From: an uncultured Clostridia bacterium
GTDB lineage: Bacteria; Bacillota; Clostridia; TANB77; CAG-508
Direction: 5' to 3'
Length of the DNA stretch: 64,000 nt
Assembly: GCA_934122085.1 (NCBI GenBank)
Contig: CAKOVS010000004.1
Coordinates: 84,746 to 148,745 of the forward strand
Within the stretch, counting starts at the first letter, position 1. Each line of letters starts with the position of its first letter. Made by a program: the position numbers and the translations under genes. Under the pieces are notes generated by a model. That model was not told where the DNA came from. It made no database searches and worked only from the letters and a program-made list of their open reading frames with translations. This document shows positions 45,481 through 54,115 of the stretch, piece by piece.

Positions 45481-45511
45481 AAAAATCCTCAGCTTAGCTG
45501 AGGAATTTTTT
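45481..45511. terminator. Two-way terminator between comEC operon and tRNA operon
   Basis: TCCTCAGC and GCTGAGGA pair around TTA, flanked by five A and five T. It can end both the BofC-like gene and the minus-strand tRNA operon. Confidence 0.88.
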
Positions 45512-45513
45512 AT

Positions 45514-45590
45514 TGGTAGCGAAGGGTGGATTCGAACCGCCGACCTGTCGGGTATGAACCGAATGCTCTAGCCAACTGAGCTACTTCGCC
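45514..45590 (-). tRNA. tRNA-Met (anticodon CAT)
   Basis: Cloverleaf with D arm GCTC/GAGC, anticodon loop TTCATAC and encoded CCA. The lack of three GC pairs in the anticodon stem indicates the elongator form. Two pairs are irregular: 27:43 (T-C) and a C-A mismatch in the T stem (GGCGG against CCACC). Confidence 0.88.
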
Positions 45591-45650
45591 ATGAACAAAA
45601 ATATTATACTTATTTTTTTATAATTTGTCAAGTAGTAATTTTAGTTTTTT

Positions 45651-45724
45651 TGGAGGCGAGTATCGGATTCGGACCGATGATCACGGTTTTGCAGACCATT
45701 GCCTTACCACTTGGCTAACTCGCC
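45651..45724 (-). tRNA. tRNA-Cys (anticodon GCA)
   Basis: Acceptor GGCGAGT/ACTCGCC, anticodon loop CTGCAAA, discriminator T and encoded CCA, as expected for tRNA-Cys. Confidence 0.95.
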
Positions 45725-45762
45725 ATAATAAAATTATAAAAAAATAATATTTAATAATAAAA

Positions 45763-45836
45763 TGGAGCAGGTAACGAGAATCGGACTCGTGACTAAACCT
45801 TGGCAAGGTCTCGTTTTACCACTAAACTATACCTGC
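45763..45836 (-). tRNA. tRNA-Gly (anticodon GCC)
   Basis: Acceptor GCAGGTA/TACCTGC, anticodon loop TTGCCAA, discriminator T and encoded CCA. It is first in the minus-strand Gly-Cys-Met operon. Confidence 0.95.
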
Positions 45837-45903
45837 AATTATTAAATATTTAAAGATTAAGTATTATCATATATAGGAGATGATTTCTTAATCAAGCTAT
45901 TTA

Positions 45904-45932
45904 ATAATAACAAAAGATTTCCAATTTGTCAA
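45904..45932 (-). promoter_or_regulatory. Promoter of the Gly-Cys-Met tRNA operon
   Basis: TTGACA (45927-45932) and TATTAT (45904-45909) on the minus strand with a 17-base spacer, about 68 bases before tRNA-Gly. Confidence 0.75.
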
Positions 45933-45995
45933 TAGAATTATTTGAAGTTTTTTTAAATCTACAATTATTTAGAATTTTGTTTTAAATTTTAAAAA

Positions 45996-47231
45996 TTATT
46001 TATTAAAAATAATAGATTCTAAGCAATAAGGATAATTTTTAATAAGATTTTTAAAAAAATCTTTATAAGTCATTTTAGAAATAGAGTTTCCATTCTTTAT
46101 ATTTAATGTAATAATATTCTTGTCATCTATATTAACAGCTAAAGTACCAATAAAAGAATCTTTTTCTAAGGGAGCTATTAAATTATAATTACAATATATA
46201 TATATGCTTAAATTTTGAATTTGATTACTAGATAAAGGTAAATATTCATAATTTACATTTTCTAAATATGGAAAGATGTCATTTGAAGTTCCTTTCGAAA
46301 CAGAAAAACTATTTGAGTTACACAAAATCCAGTTTTGAAATTCATTTTCGATTTTCTCTTTAATATTATAAGGCGAAAAATTTTTAAAAACATATTCAAT
46401 AAGTTCAATACTATCGCGAGTTCTATCTTTTTTTGTATCAGCACCAAGTACAATACATATTAAATCCATATTATTTCTTTTTATAGCAGTAACTAAGCAG
46501 CGGTTAGCACCATTTGTAAATCCTGTTTTTACACCATAAACACCATCTAAGTATCCAAGCAATTCATTTGTATTATTTAATGTTTTAGAATAAGTATTTA
46601 TTGTAATAGTTTGAGACTTTGTGCCAACATATTTTCTAAAAATATTATTTTTTAAAGCATAATTAGTTAAAAGAGCCAATTCATAAGCAGTAGTATAATG
46701 TTCTTCATTATCAAGACCATGAGGAGTAACAAAATGACTTGATTTTAAACCAATTTCGCAAGCTTTTTGATTCATTAATATAGCAAAATTTTCAACACTT
46801 CCACTAATGTGTTCAGCAAGTGCAACAGCTGCATCATTACCGGAACATAGCATTAATCCATAGAGTAAATCGGAAACTGAAATTTTATCATCTTTATGAA
46901 GACCTAGACGGGAGCCACCTGTTCCTGCAGACTTAGAAGAAACTGTTACAATATCTTTTAAATTTGAATTTTCAATAACTAATATAGCAGTCATAATTTT
47001 AGTAGTAGAAGCCATCTTTCTTTTCTCATTTTCATTTTTTCCATATAAAATCATTCCAGAATTTCTATCATAAACAATAGCAGCTCTTGAATTTATAGAA
47101 GGAAGTGTATCTTGAGGAGAAATAGTTTCAATAGAAGAATCTATTTCAAAATCTATATCATCAGCATAAACAATCCCAGAAAGGAGAAATACACAAATTA
47201 AAGATAAAATAAATAGTTTATTTGTTTTCAA
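45996..47231 (-). CDS. D-alanyl-D-alanine carboxypeptidase (S11, DacF type)
   Basis: A secreted serine peptidase that trims the last D-Ala of wall peptides. Signal peptide about 1-23 (ending VYA), then STTK (Ser75-Lys78), SGN (130-132) and KTG (235-237) in the S11 domain, and a C-terminal beta-rich domain. The 411-residue length and domain order fit DacF/DacA enzymes; DacF is spore-associated in Bacillus. The start is TTG 47231, eight bases after GGAGG; the farther in-frame TTG at 47246 overlaps the ribosome site. Confidence 0.92.
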   Translation of the reverse strand: MKTNKLFILSLICVFLLSGIVYADDIDFEIDSSIETISPQDTLPSINSRAAIVYDRNSGMILYGKNENEKRKMASTTKIMTAILVIENSNLKDIVTVSSKSAGTGGSRLGLHKDDKISVSDLLYGLMLCSGNDAAVALAEHISGSVENFAILMNQKACEIGLKSSHFVTPHGLDNEEHYTTAYELALLTNYALKNNIFRKYVGTKSQTITINTYSKTLNNTNELLGYLDGVYGVKTGFTNGANRCLVTAIKRNNMDLICIVLGADTKKDRTRDSIELIEYVFKNFSPYNIKEKIENEFQNWILCNSNSFSVSKGTSNDIFPYLENVNYEYLPLSSNQIQNLSIYIYCNYNLIAPLEKDSFIGTLAVNIDDKNIITLNIKNGNSISKMTYKDFFKNLIKNYPYCLESIIFNK

Positions 47232-47288
47232 TTTAAAAACCTCCAATAAAGAATATGAAAAAAAAATAAACTTAGAACATCAAAAGGG

Positions 47289-47317
47289 TTGAAAAATAAA
47301 ATAATTCGTGGTAATAT
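47289..47317 (+). promoter_or_regulatory. secA promoter
   Basis: TTGAAA and TAATAT with a 17-base spacer, about 37 bases before the start. Confidence 0.6.
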
Positions 47318-47353
47318 TATAAAAGTTAAAAACTGAAAGGAATTGATAAAAGA

Positions 47354-50107
47354 ATGAGCATTTTTAATAAAATATTTAAGAGCTATAGTGAAAAAGAAGT
47401 AAAGAGAATTATGCCAATAGTTGACAAAATAAATTCATTAGAGGATGAAATATCAAAACTAACAGATGAAGAATTAAAAAATAAAACAAATGAATTTAAA
47501 GAACAATTAGATAATGGAAAAACATTAGATGATATATTGCCAGAAGCCTTTGCAGTAGTGAGAGAAGCATCAAAAAGAGTATTAGGAATGAGACATTTTG
47601 ATGTACAATTAATAGGTGGTATTATTTTACATCAAGGTAGAATTGCTGAAATGAAAACAGGTGAAGGAAAAACACTTGTTGCAACATTACCAGTATATTT
47701 AAATGCACTAACAGGAAGAGGAGTTCATGTAATAACAGTAAATGATTATTTAGCAAAAAGAGATAGTGAATGGATGGGAAAATTATATAAATTCATGGGA
47801 CTATCTGTTGGATTAGTTATTGCAGGAATGGATCCAAAAGCAAAACAAAAAGCTTATGCTTGTGATATTACATATGGTACAAACAATGAATTCGGATTTG
47901 ATTATCTAAGAGATAATATGGTTATATATAAAGAACAATTAGTTCAAAGAGATTTAGCATATGCTATCGTAGACGAGATTGATAGTATATTAATAGATGA
48001 AGCAAGAACACCACTTATCATTTCAGGAAGAGCAAATCAATCATCAGATTTATATAAAAAAGCAAATGATTTTGTAAAAAGATTAACACCAAAAATAATT
48101 GTAGAAGAAGACGTAAAAGATGAAGCACAAGCAGAAGATAATGAAAATTATGATTATATAGTTGATTTAAAAGCAAAATCTGCATCATTAACACAAAAAG
48201 GAATAAAGAAAGCAGAAGAAACATTCCATTTAGAGAACTTTAATGATATAGAAAATTCAACACTTGTTCACCATGTAAATCAAGCATTAAGAGCACATGG
48301 AGTAATGAAAAAAGATATTGATTATATCGTAAAAGATGGAGAAGTTTTAATTGTAGATGAATTTACAGGACGTATTATGTATGGAAGAAGATACAATAAT
48401 GGATTACATCAAGCAATTGAAGCAAAAGAAGGTGTAAAAATTGCAGATGAGTCAAAAACACTTGCAACAATCACATTCCAAAACTATTTTAGAATGTATG
48501 ATAAATTGTCAGGTATGACAGGTACTGCAATGACAGAAGAGGCTGAATTTGAAGAAATTTATAATTTAGATGTAATTTCAATCCCAACAAATAAACCAAT
48601 GATAAGAAAAGATTTAAATGATGCAATTTATAAAAATGAAAAAGCAAAATTTAATGCAATAGTACAAAGTGTAAAAGAAAGTCATGAAAAAGGACAACCA
48701 GTATTAATTGGTACAGTTTCAATAGAAAAATCTGAAAAATTAAGCAACATATTGAAAAAAGAAGGAATTAAGCATGAAGTATTAAACGCAAAATATCATG
48801 AAAAAGAAGCCGAAATAATAGCACAAGCAGGAAAATTTGGAGCAGTAACAATTGCAACAAACATGGCGGGACGTGGTACTGATATTATGCTTGGAGGAAA
48901 TAGTGAATATCTTGCAAAACAAGAAATGAGAAAAAATAAAGTCCCAGAAAACTTAATTGAAGAATCAAATACATATTATGAAACAGATGACCAAGAAATA
49001 TTAAGAGCTAGAGAAAAATTCAATGAATTAGAAAAGAAATATGATGAAGAAATCAAAGAAGAAAAAGAAAAAGTTTTAGCTGTTGGTGGTCTAAAAATAA
49101 TAGGAACAGAAAGACATGAATCAAGAAGAATTGATAATCAGTTAAGAGGACGTAGTGGACGTCAAGGAGATCCAGGAGAGTCAAAATTCTATATAGGATT
49201 AGATGATGACTTAATGAAAATCTTTGGTGGAGACATGATTACAAAAGTATATAATGCAGTAGGAATGGATGAAAGTATTCCAATCGAAAACAAAATCATC
49301 AGTAATGCAGTAGAATCAGCTCAAAAGAAAGTTGAAGGAAGAAACTTCAGTATCAGAAAGAATGTATTAAAATATGATGATGTAATGAATGCACAAAGAG
49401 AAATCATATATAAACAAAGAAGACAAGTTCTTGATGGTGAAAACTTAAAAGATAACATATTAAATATGATAAAATCTTTAGCAGAAGAAGTTGTAATTTC
49501 ACAATTTGCAGGTGATAATGATGTAAATCAAGAAGCATTAAACACAAATATAAAAAATATATTTGGTGTAGATATTAGTGATTTCGTAAAGGAAAATGCA
49601 AAAGATTCAAACAAAATAATAGAAAAATTACAAGAAGTTGCATTATCAGAATATGATAAGAAAGAAGCAGAAATTGGTTCAGAAGAATTGAGAGAACTAG
49701 AAAGAGTTGTAATGCTTAAAGTTGTTGATCAAAAATGGATGGATCATATTGATGCAATGGATGAATTAAAAGATGGTATAGGTTTAAGAGCTTATGGACA
49801 ACAAGATCCTGTTGTAAAATATAGAATAGAGGGTATGGATATGTTTGATGAAATGGTATTAGATATCAAACATGATGTTGTTCAAATGATGATGAATCTT
49901 CGTAAACAAGATGAAGTAAAACGTGAGGAAACAGCTAAAATAACTGGTGCAGCTTTACAAGCATTAAATAGCTTGGATAATGGTGAAAAAATGAAAGTTG
50001 AAGAACACAAACCAGTTGTTAATGAGGGTCCTAAAGTTGGACGTAATGATCCATGTCCTTGTGGAAGTGGGAAGAAATATAAGAACTGTTGTGGTAAAAA
50101 TCAGTAA
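47354..50107 (+). CDS. secA: Preprotein translocase ATPase SecA
   Basis: The 917-residue motor that drives proteins through SecYEG. Nucleotide-binding fold 1 has Walker A MKTGEGKTL (100-108) and VDEIDSILIDEA; the cross-linking domain, fold 2 (ATNMAGRGTDIMLGG), helical wing and scaffold follow. The C-terminal tail carries the zinc-binding SEC-C motif PCPCGSGKKYKNCC. AAAGGA lies twelve bases before ATG. Length is normal for Firmicutes with a SEC-C tail. Confidence 0.97.
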   Translation: MSIFNKIFKSYSEKEVKRIMPIVDKINSLEDEISKLTDEELKNKTNEFKEQLDNGKTLDDILPEAFAVVREASKRVLGMRHFDVQLIGGIILHQGRIAEMKTGEGKTLVATLPVYLNALTGRGVHVITVNDYLAKRDSEWMGKLYKFMGLSVGLVIAGMDPKAKQKAYACDITYGTNNEFGFDYLRDNMVIYKEQLVQRDLAYAIVDEIDSILIDEARTPLIISGRANQSSDLYKKANDFVKRLTPKIIVEEDVKDEAQAEDNENYDYIVDLKAKSASLTQKGIKKAEETFHLENFNDIENSTLVHHVNQALRAHGVMKKDIDYIVKDGEVLIVDEFTGRIMYGRRYNNGLHQAIEAKEGVKIADESKTLATITFQNYFRMYDKLSGMTGTAMTEEAEFEEIYNLDVISIPTNKPMIRKDLNDAIYKNEKAKFNAIVQSVKESHEKGQPVLIGTVSIEKSEKLSNILKKEGIKHEVLNAKYHEKEAEIIAQAGKFGAVTIATNMAGRGTDIMLGGNSEYLAKQEMRKNKVPENLIEESNTYYETDDQEILRAREKFNELEKKYDEEIKEEKEKVLAVGGLKIIGTERHESRRIDNQLRGRSGRQGDPGESKFYIGLDDDLMKIFGGDMITKVYNAVGMDESIPIENKIISNAVESAQKKVEGRNFSIRKNVLKYDDVMNAQREIIYKQRRQVLDGENLKDNILNMIKSLAEEVVISQFAGDNDVNQEALNTNIKNIFGVDISDFVKENAKDSNKIIEKLQEVALSEYDKKEAEIGSEELRELERVVMLKVVDQKWMDHIDAMDELKDGIGLRAYGQQDPVVKYRIEGMDMFDEMVLDIKHDVVQMMMNLRKQDEVKREETAKITGAALQALNSLDNGEKMKVEEHKPVVNEGPKVGRNDPCPCGSGKKYKNCCGKNQ

Positions 50108-50149
50108 TAGCAATGGTTACAAAAAAATCGATACTTGACATAATTTATA

Positions 50150-50205
50150 TAAATTATTAATTTGTCAACGATTTGTCAACGAAATTTTTTAAATGAGTTG
50201 ACACA
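50150..50205. repeat. Clustered short repeats after secA
   Basis: ATTTGTCAACG occurs twice in tandem (about 50159-50180), followed by the inverted form GTTGACACAAA at about 50198-50208. Could be an operator or an old integration site; nothing decides between these. Confidence 0.4.
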
Positions 50206-50211
50206 AAATAG

Positions 50212-50238
50212 CTAGCATTTTATGATGCTAGTTTTTTT
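50212..50238 (+). terminator. secA terminator
   Basis: CTAGCAT and ATGCTAG pair around six bases and run into seven T. Confidence 0.88.
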
Positions 50239-50264
50239 GTATTGCAATAATTTTTAAAAAAATA

Positions 50265-50293
50265 TTGAATTTTTATTATATATATGATACAAT
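50265..50293 (+). promoter_or_regulatory. Promoter of the RhuM-family gene
   Basis: TTGAAT and TACAAT with a 17-base spacer. Confidence 0.55.
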
Positions 50294-50354
50294 ACAAATG
50301 TTCGCAAAATAAATGGCAGATAGGAACTTATATAGCTTTTTAGGAGGTACAAGT

Positions 50355-51374
50355 TTGAAAGATAAATTAACAATTGGAAATGAAAAGAATATTTTATTTT
50401 ATAGTGATGAAGAAGGGAATACAAAAGTAGAAGTACTATTAGAAAATGAAGATGTATGGCTAAATACGGAAGCATTAGCATCACTTTTTAATATTGATAG
50501 AAGTGGGATTGTTAGACATATTAATAATATATATAAAGATGAAGAATTAGATGAGAACAGCACATGTGCAAAAATTGCACATGTGGGTAATGATGATAAA
50601 CAAATCTATAATACTAAGTATTATAATCTTGATATGATTATTTCTATAGGATTTAGAGTTAATTCCAAAAAGGCAATTAAGTTTAGAACTTGGGCTAATA
50701 AAATAATTAAAGAATATATGATTAAAGGCTTTACCATGGATGATGAAAGACTAAAAGGAAATGGAGGAGGTAATTATTGGAAAGAATTACTTGCAAGAAT
50801 TAAAGATATTAGATCATCAGAAAAAGTAATGTATAGACAAGTGTTAGATTTATATTCAACTGCAATAGATTATGATCCCAAAGATGAAAAAACAATTGAA
50901 TTTTTTAAAATTGTTCAAAATAAATTACACTATGCAACTCATGGACATACTGCTTCTGAAGTAATATATGAAAGAGCAAATTCTGAAAAGCCTTTTATGG
51001 GATTAACAACATTTAAAGGAGATATTCCAGTATTACAAGATGTTGTAATTGCTAAAAACTATTTAAATGAAGAAGAACTAAAAATTTTAAATAATTTAGT
51101 ATCAGGATATTTTGATTTTGCAGAAATACAAGCAATAAGGCATAATCCAATGTATATGAAAGATTATATAAAACAATTGGATATGATACTTTCATCTACA
51201 GGTGAAAAAATGTTAAATGGTTCAGGAAGTATTAGTCATAAAAAAGCTATTCAAAAAGCCAAAGCAGAATATAGAAAATATCAAGTAAAAACTATAAGTC
51301 CTGTTGAGGAAGAGTATTTAAATACTATAAAAGAAATTAATAATAAAATTGAAAAGAAAGAGAAAAATGTATAG
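50355..51374 (+). CDS. RhuM family protein
   Basis: A 339-residue protein of the RhuM family, known from Salmonella pathogenicity island SPI-3 and widespread on mobile elements. The N-terminal part (VWLNTEALASLFNIDRSGIV then IYNTKYYNLDMIISIGFRVN and FRTWANKIIKEYMIKGF) is a KilA-N/Bro-N-like DNA-binding type segment; the C-terminal half is the RhuM-specific helical domain (YATHGHTASEVIYERAN). Its molecular function is not established. TTG 50355 is seven bases after AGGAGG and is preferred to ATG 50313, which has no ribosome site. Confidence 0.88.
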   Translation: MKDKLTIGNEKNILFYSDEEGNTKVEVLLENEDVWLNTEALASLFNIDRSGIVRHINNIYKDEELDENSTCAKIAHVGNDDKQIYNTKYYNLDMIISIGFRVNSKKAIKFRTWANKIIKEYMIKGFTMDDERLKGNGGGNYWKELLARIKDIRSSEKVMYRQVLDLYSTAIDYDPKDEKTIEFFKIVQNKLHYATHGHTASEVIYERANSEKPFMGLTTFKGDIPVLQDVVIAKNYLNEEELKILNNLVSGYFDFAEIQAIRHNPMYMKDYIKQLDMILSSTGEKMLNGSGSISHKKAIQKAKAEYRKYQVKTISPVEEEYLNTIKEINNKIEKKEKNV

Positions 51375-51385
51375 GAAAAAAGTTT

Positions 51386-51706
51386 ATGAAAAATAAAAGT
51401 AAAAAAATAATAATTGTAATTGCAATAATACTTGTAGTATTTGTAATTTTAATAAATAAATCATTTTATAAGATTCAAAAAGCTAATATGATATATGGAA
51501 AAGAATATTGTACCAAAAATGAAAAACAATCATCACTTTATGAAGATAAAGAACATCCATTATATGGCGGAGATGCTATAACTATGTATAGATGTAAAAT
51601 CTGTGGAAAAATAAAACAAAATTCAACAACAAGTACACCTAAGATATGTACGGAATGTGCTACAATTACAAATAGATGTCAACAATGTGGGAAATTAAAA
51701 AAGTAG
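51386..51706 (+). CDS. Small membrane protein with two CxxC pairs, 106 aa
   Basis: One N-terminal membrane helix (about 8-24) followed by a domain with CKIC, CTEC and CQQC pairs near the C-terminus, which could form a zinc ribbon. I recognise no family. It follows the RhuM gene by 11 bases and precedes the APH-Nudix gene by 21 bases, so the three may be one operon. Confidence 0.7.
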   Translation: MKNKSKKIIIVIAIILVVFVILINKSFYKIQKANMIYGKEYCTKNEKQSSLYEDKEHPLYGGDAITMYRCKICGKIKQNSTTSTPKICTECATITNRCQQCGKLKK

Positions 51707-51727
51707 ATTTGTGATAGGAGAACAGAA

Positions 51728-53302
51728 ATGTCAATATATAAATCAAAATTAAATGAAGAGAAAATAAAAAATATATTACAAGAAGAATATCAGATAAGTG
51801 TGAAGAAAATTGAAAAAATAGAAAAAGGAACAGCAAATATATATAAAATTTTTGCTGAAGATGAACAAAAATATATATTAAAAGAATTTGATGAAAGCAG
51901 AAAAGAAGAGTCTATAGTAAAAGAAATACAAATAATTAACTTTTTAAGATGTAGAAAAATAAGTGTTCCTCAATACATAAAAACAAAATCAAATGAATTT
52001 TATATAAAATATGAAAATGAAATAATAATACTCCAAAAATTTATCGATGGATATACAATTGAGAATAATACAGGTGATCATGATAAAGCAATAGAAAGTG
52101 CAACAATACTTGGAAGAATAATAAAAGAGCTTCAAAAATATAAAAAACTTGATGATGAAAACATAATTGAAAAATGGTTTTCAAAAGAAAGTTTAGAAAA
52201 TAAAATAATTCAAATGGAAGACTTTAAGAAATCAATAAAAAATGATAATAAATATAAAGAAGCTTTCTTAAAAGATTTAGAAGATAAAATTGAAATTGCT
52301 AAAAAACTAAAAGAAAAATTTGATTTTTCAATTATTTCAAAAATGTCAATAATGAATAGCCATGGAGATTATAGTGTTCAACAATTAATATATAATGATG
52401 AAAAAGAAACATCAGTAATTGATTTTGAATCTGCAAAGAGATTACCAATAATGTGGGAAATAATAAGATCATATACATATATAGATAAAGATGTAAAAAA
52501 TGGAGAGATGAATATAAATACATTTGTAGAATATGTTAATGAAATTTCAAAATATGTAAAATTAAATGAATTTGATTTAAAGTATTGTGCATATATTTAT
52601 TTAATACAAATTGTTGGAAGCTTATATGGATATAAGCAATATAATGAGAATTATGAACAAACAGAATTATTAAATTTTGCAATTTTTAGAACTAATTTAT
52701 GTAGATATTTATGTGAACACTTAGATGAAATAGGGACAAGATTAGAAAAAGAAGTTACAGAATATATGAAAAAAGAAAAATTAGATGTTTTAAATGAAAG
52801 AGGAGAATTTACAGGAATAATAGAAACAAGAGAAGAGTGTCATAAAAAAGGTTTGTGGCATAGAGGTGTATATGCATTTGTTATAGATAAAGATTCAAAT
52901 ATATTACTTCAAAAAAGAAGTGCAAGCAAAAAATTATGGCCTAATTTATGGGATGTAACAGTTGGAGGACATGTTGATTCAGGAGAATTTGGCAGACAAG
53001 CATTAATAAGAGAATGTAAGGAAGAGCTTGGAATAGATATATGTGATGATGATATAAAATATTTAGTTGGATCATGCTCAAAAACAACAAAAGGAAAGAT
53101 TATTAATAATCAATTTAATGAGTGTTATTTGATTACAAAAGATATAGATATATCAAAGGTTAAGTTACAAGAGGAAGAAGTTGCAGAAATAAAGTTTTTT
53201 ACTAAAGGCGAAGTATTAGAAAGAATTAATAATAATTATGATGGATTAACAGATAAAACAGGACCATGGAATTTTTTATTAAGAATATTGGAACAAAGAT
53301 GA
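51728..53302 (+). CDS. Aminoglycoside phosphotransferase-like/Nudix fusion, 524 aa
   Basis: Residues 1-340 form an APH/choline-kinase-like fold with NSHGDYSVQQL (His212-Asp214) and VIDFESAKRLP as the catalytic and metal-binding loops. Residues about 355-524 form a Nudix hydrolase of the YfcD/IPP isomerase-like type (WHRGVYAFVIDKDSNILLQK) with a perfect Nudix box running from Gly414 (GHVDSGEFG...RECKEELGI). The frame is continuous through the junction, so this is a real fusion. The APH part may phosphorylate a small alcohol or antibiotic and the Nudix part may hydrolyse a nucleotide-linked or diphosphate product. The substrate is unknown. Confidence 0.88.
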   Translation: MSIYKSKLNEEKIKNILQEEYQISVKKIEKIEKGTANIYKIFAEDEQKYILKEFDESRKEESIVKEIQIINFLRCRKISVPQYIKTKSNEFYIKYENEIIILQKFIDGYTIENNTGDHDKAIESATILGRIIKELQKYKKLDDENIIEKWFSKESLENKIIQMEDFKKSIKNDNKYKEAFLKDLEDKIEIAKKLKEKFDFSIISKMSIMNSHGDYSVQQLIYNDEKETSVIDFESAKRLPIMWEIIRSYTYIDKDVKNGEMNINTFVEYVNEISKYVKLNEFDLKYCAYIYLIQIVGSLYGYKQYNENYEQTELLNFAIFRTNLCRYLCEHLDEIGTRLEKEVTEYMKKEKLDVLNERGEFTGIIETREECHKKGLWHRGVYAFVIDKDSNILLQKRSASKKLWPNLWDVTVGGHVDSGEFGRQALIRECKEELGIDICDDDIKYLVGSCSKTTKGKIINNQFNECYLITKDIDISKVKLQEEEVAEIKFFTKGEVLERINNNYDGLTDKTGPWNFLLRILEQR

Positions 53303-53305
53303 GCA

Positions 53306-53339
53306 AAAAGATTTAAGAAGAATTTCTTAAATCTTTTTT
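53306..53339 (+). terminator. Terminator after the APH-Nudix gene
   Basis: AAAAGATTTAAGAA and TTCTTAAATCTTTT pair and are followed by a T run. Confidence 0.85.
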
Positions 53340-53369
53340 AATGTCATTTAATAGTCACTTATAACATTG

Positions 53370-53440
53370 TATAATAAAACTAGAAAAATAAAAAGAAAGG
53401 AGTTCGTATAATGTAGCATTTCATTGTACGAGGAAATTAA
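53370..53440 (+). promoter_or_regulatory. Leader with a start-stop mini-frame and hairpin before the ABC exporter
   Basis: A -10 TATAAT (53370-53375) with a weak TTTAAT -35 is followed by a perfect ribosome site AAAGGAG, eight bases, and then ATG TAG (53411-53416), a start codon directly followed by a stop. The same bases form a hairpin, TCGTATAATG with CATTGTACGA, that ends at the second ribosome site ACGAGG of the ATPase gene. This looks like a translational control device. Confidence 0.5.
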
Positions 53441-54112
53441 ATGGAAATATTAAAAGTTGAAAACTTATGTAAGCAATATGGAAAAGGAGAAAATAAAGTA
53501 ACAGCATTAGATAATGTTTCATTTACAGTAAATAAAGGTGAATTTGTAGCAATAGTAGGAGCATCAGGAAGTGGAAAATCAACACTATTACATTTAATAG
53601 GAGGAGTTGATAGACCAACAAGTGGAAAAGTATTTATAGATGGAAAAGATATTTACAAATTTAATGATGATGAACTAGCAATATTTAGAAGAAGACAAGT
53701 TGGATTAATATATCAATTTTATAATTTAATACCAATATTAAATGTAGAAGAAAATATCACATTACCATTAAAATTAGATAACAGAAATATAGATAAACAA
53801 AGGCTTGATGAATTAATAAAAGTATTAGGATTAGAAGAAAGAAGAACACATTTACCAAATGAATTATCAGGAGGTCAACAACAAAGAACATCAATAGGAA
53901 GAGCAATGATAACAAATCCTGCAATTATATTAGCAGATGAGCCAACAGGAAATTTAGATTCTAAAGCAAGTGATGAAATTGTAGCATTATTAAAAAAATC
54001 AAATAAAGATTATAAACAAACAATAATAATGATAACACACAATTTAGAAATAGCAAAAGTTGCAGATAGAATTATAAAAATTGAAGATGGAAAAATTGTT
54101 GAGGAGGTGTAA
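53441..54112 (+). CDS. ABC transporter ATPase (MacB/BceA type)
   Basis: A 223-residue ATPase with Walker A GASGSGKSTLLH, the FYNLIPILNVEENI Q-loop region, signature LSGGQQQRTSIGRAM and Walker B IILADEPTGNLD. It pairs with the FtsX-type permease that starts three bases downstream and with the two-component genes beyond, an arrangement typical of antimicrobial peptide resistance modules. Confidence 0.94.
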   Translation: MEILKVENLCKQYGKGENKVTALDNVSFTVNKGEFVAIVGASGSGKSTLLHLIGGVDRPTSGKVFIDGKDIYKFNDDELAIFRRRQVGLIYQFYNLIPILNVEENITLPLKLDNRNIDKQRLDELIKVLGLEERRTHLPNELSGGQQQRTSIGRAMITNPAIILADEPTGNLDSKASDEIVALLKKSNKDYKQTIIMITHNLEIAKVADRIIKIEDGKIVEEV

Positions 54113-54115
54113 TAA

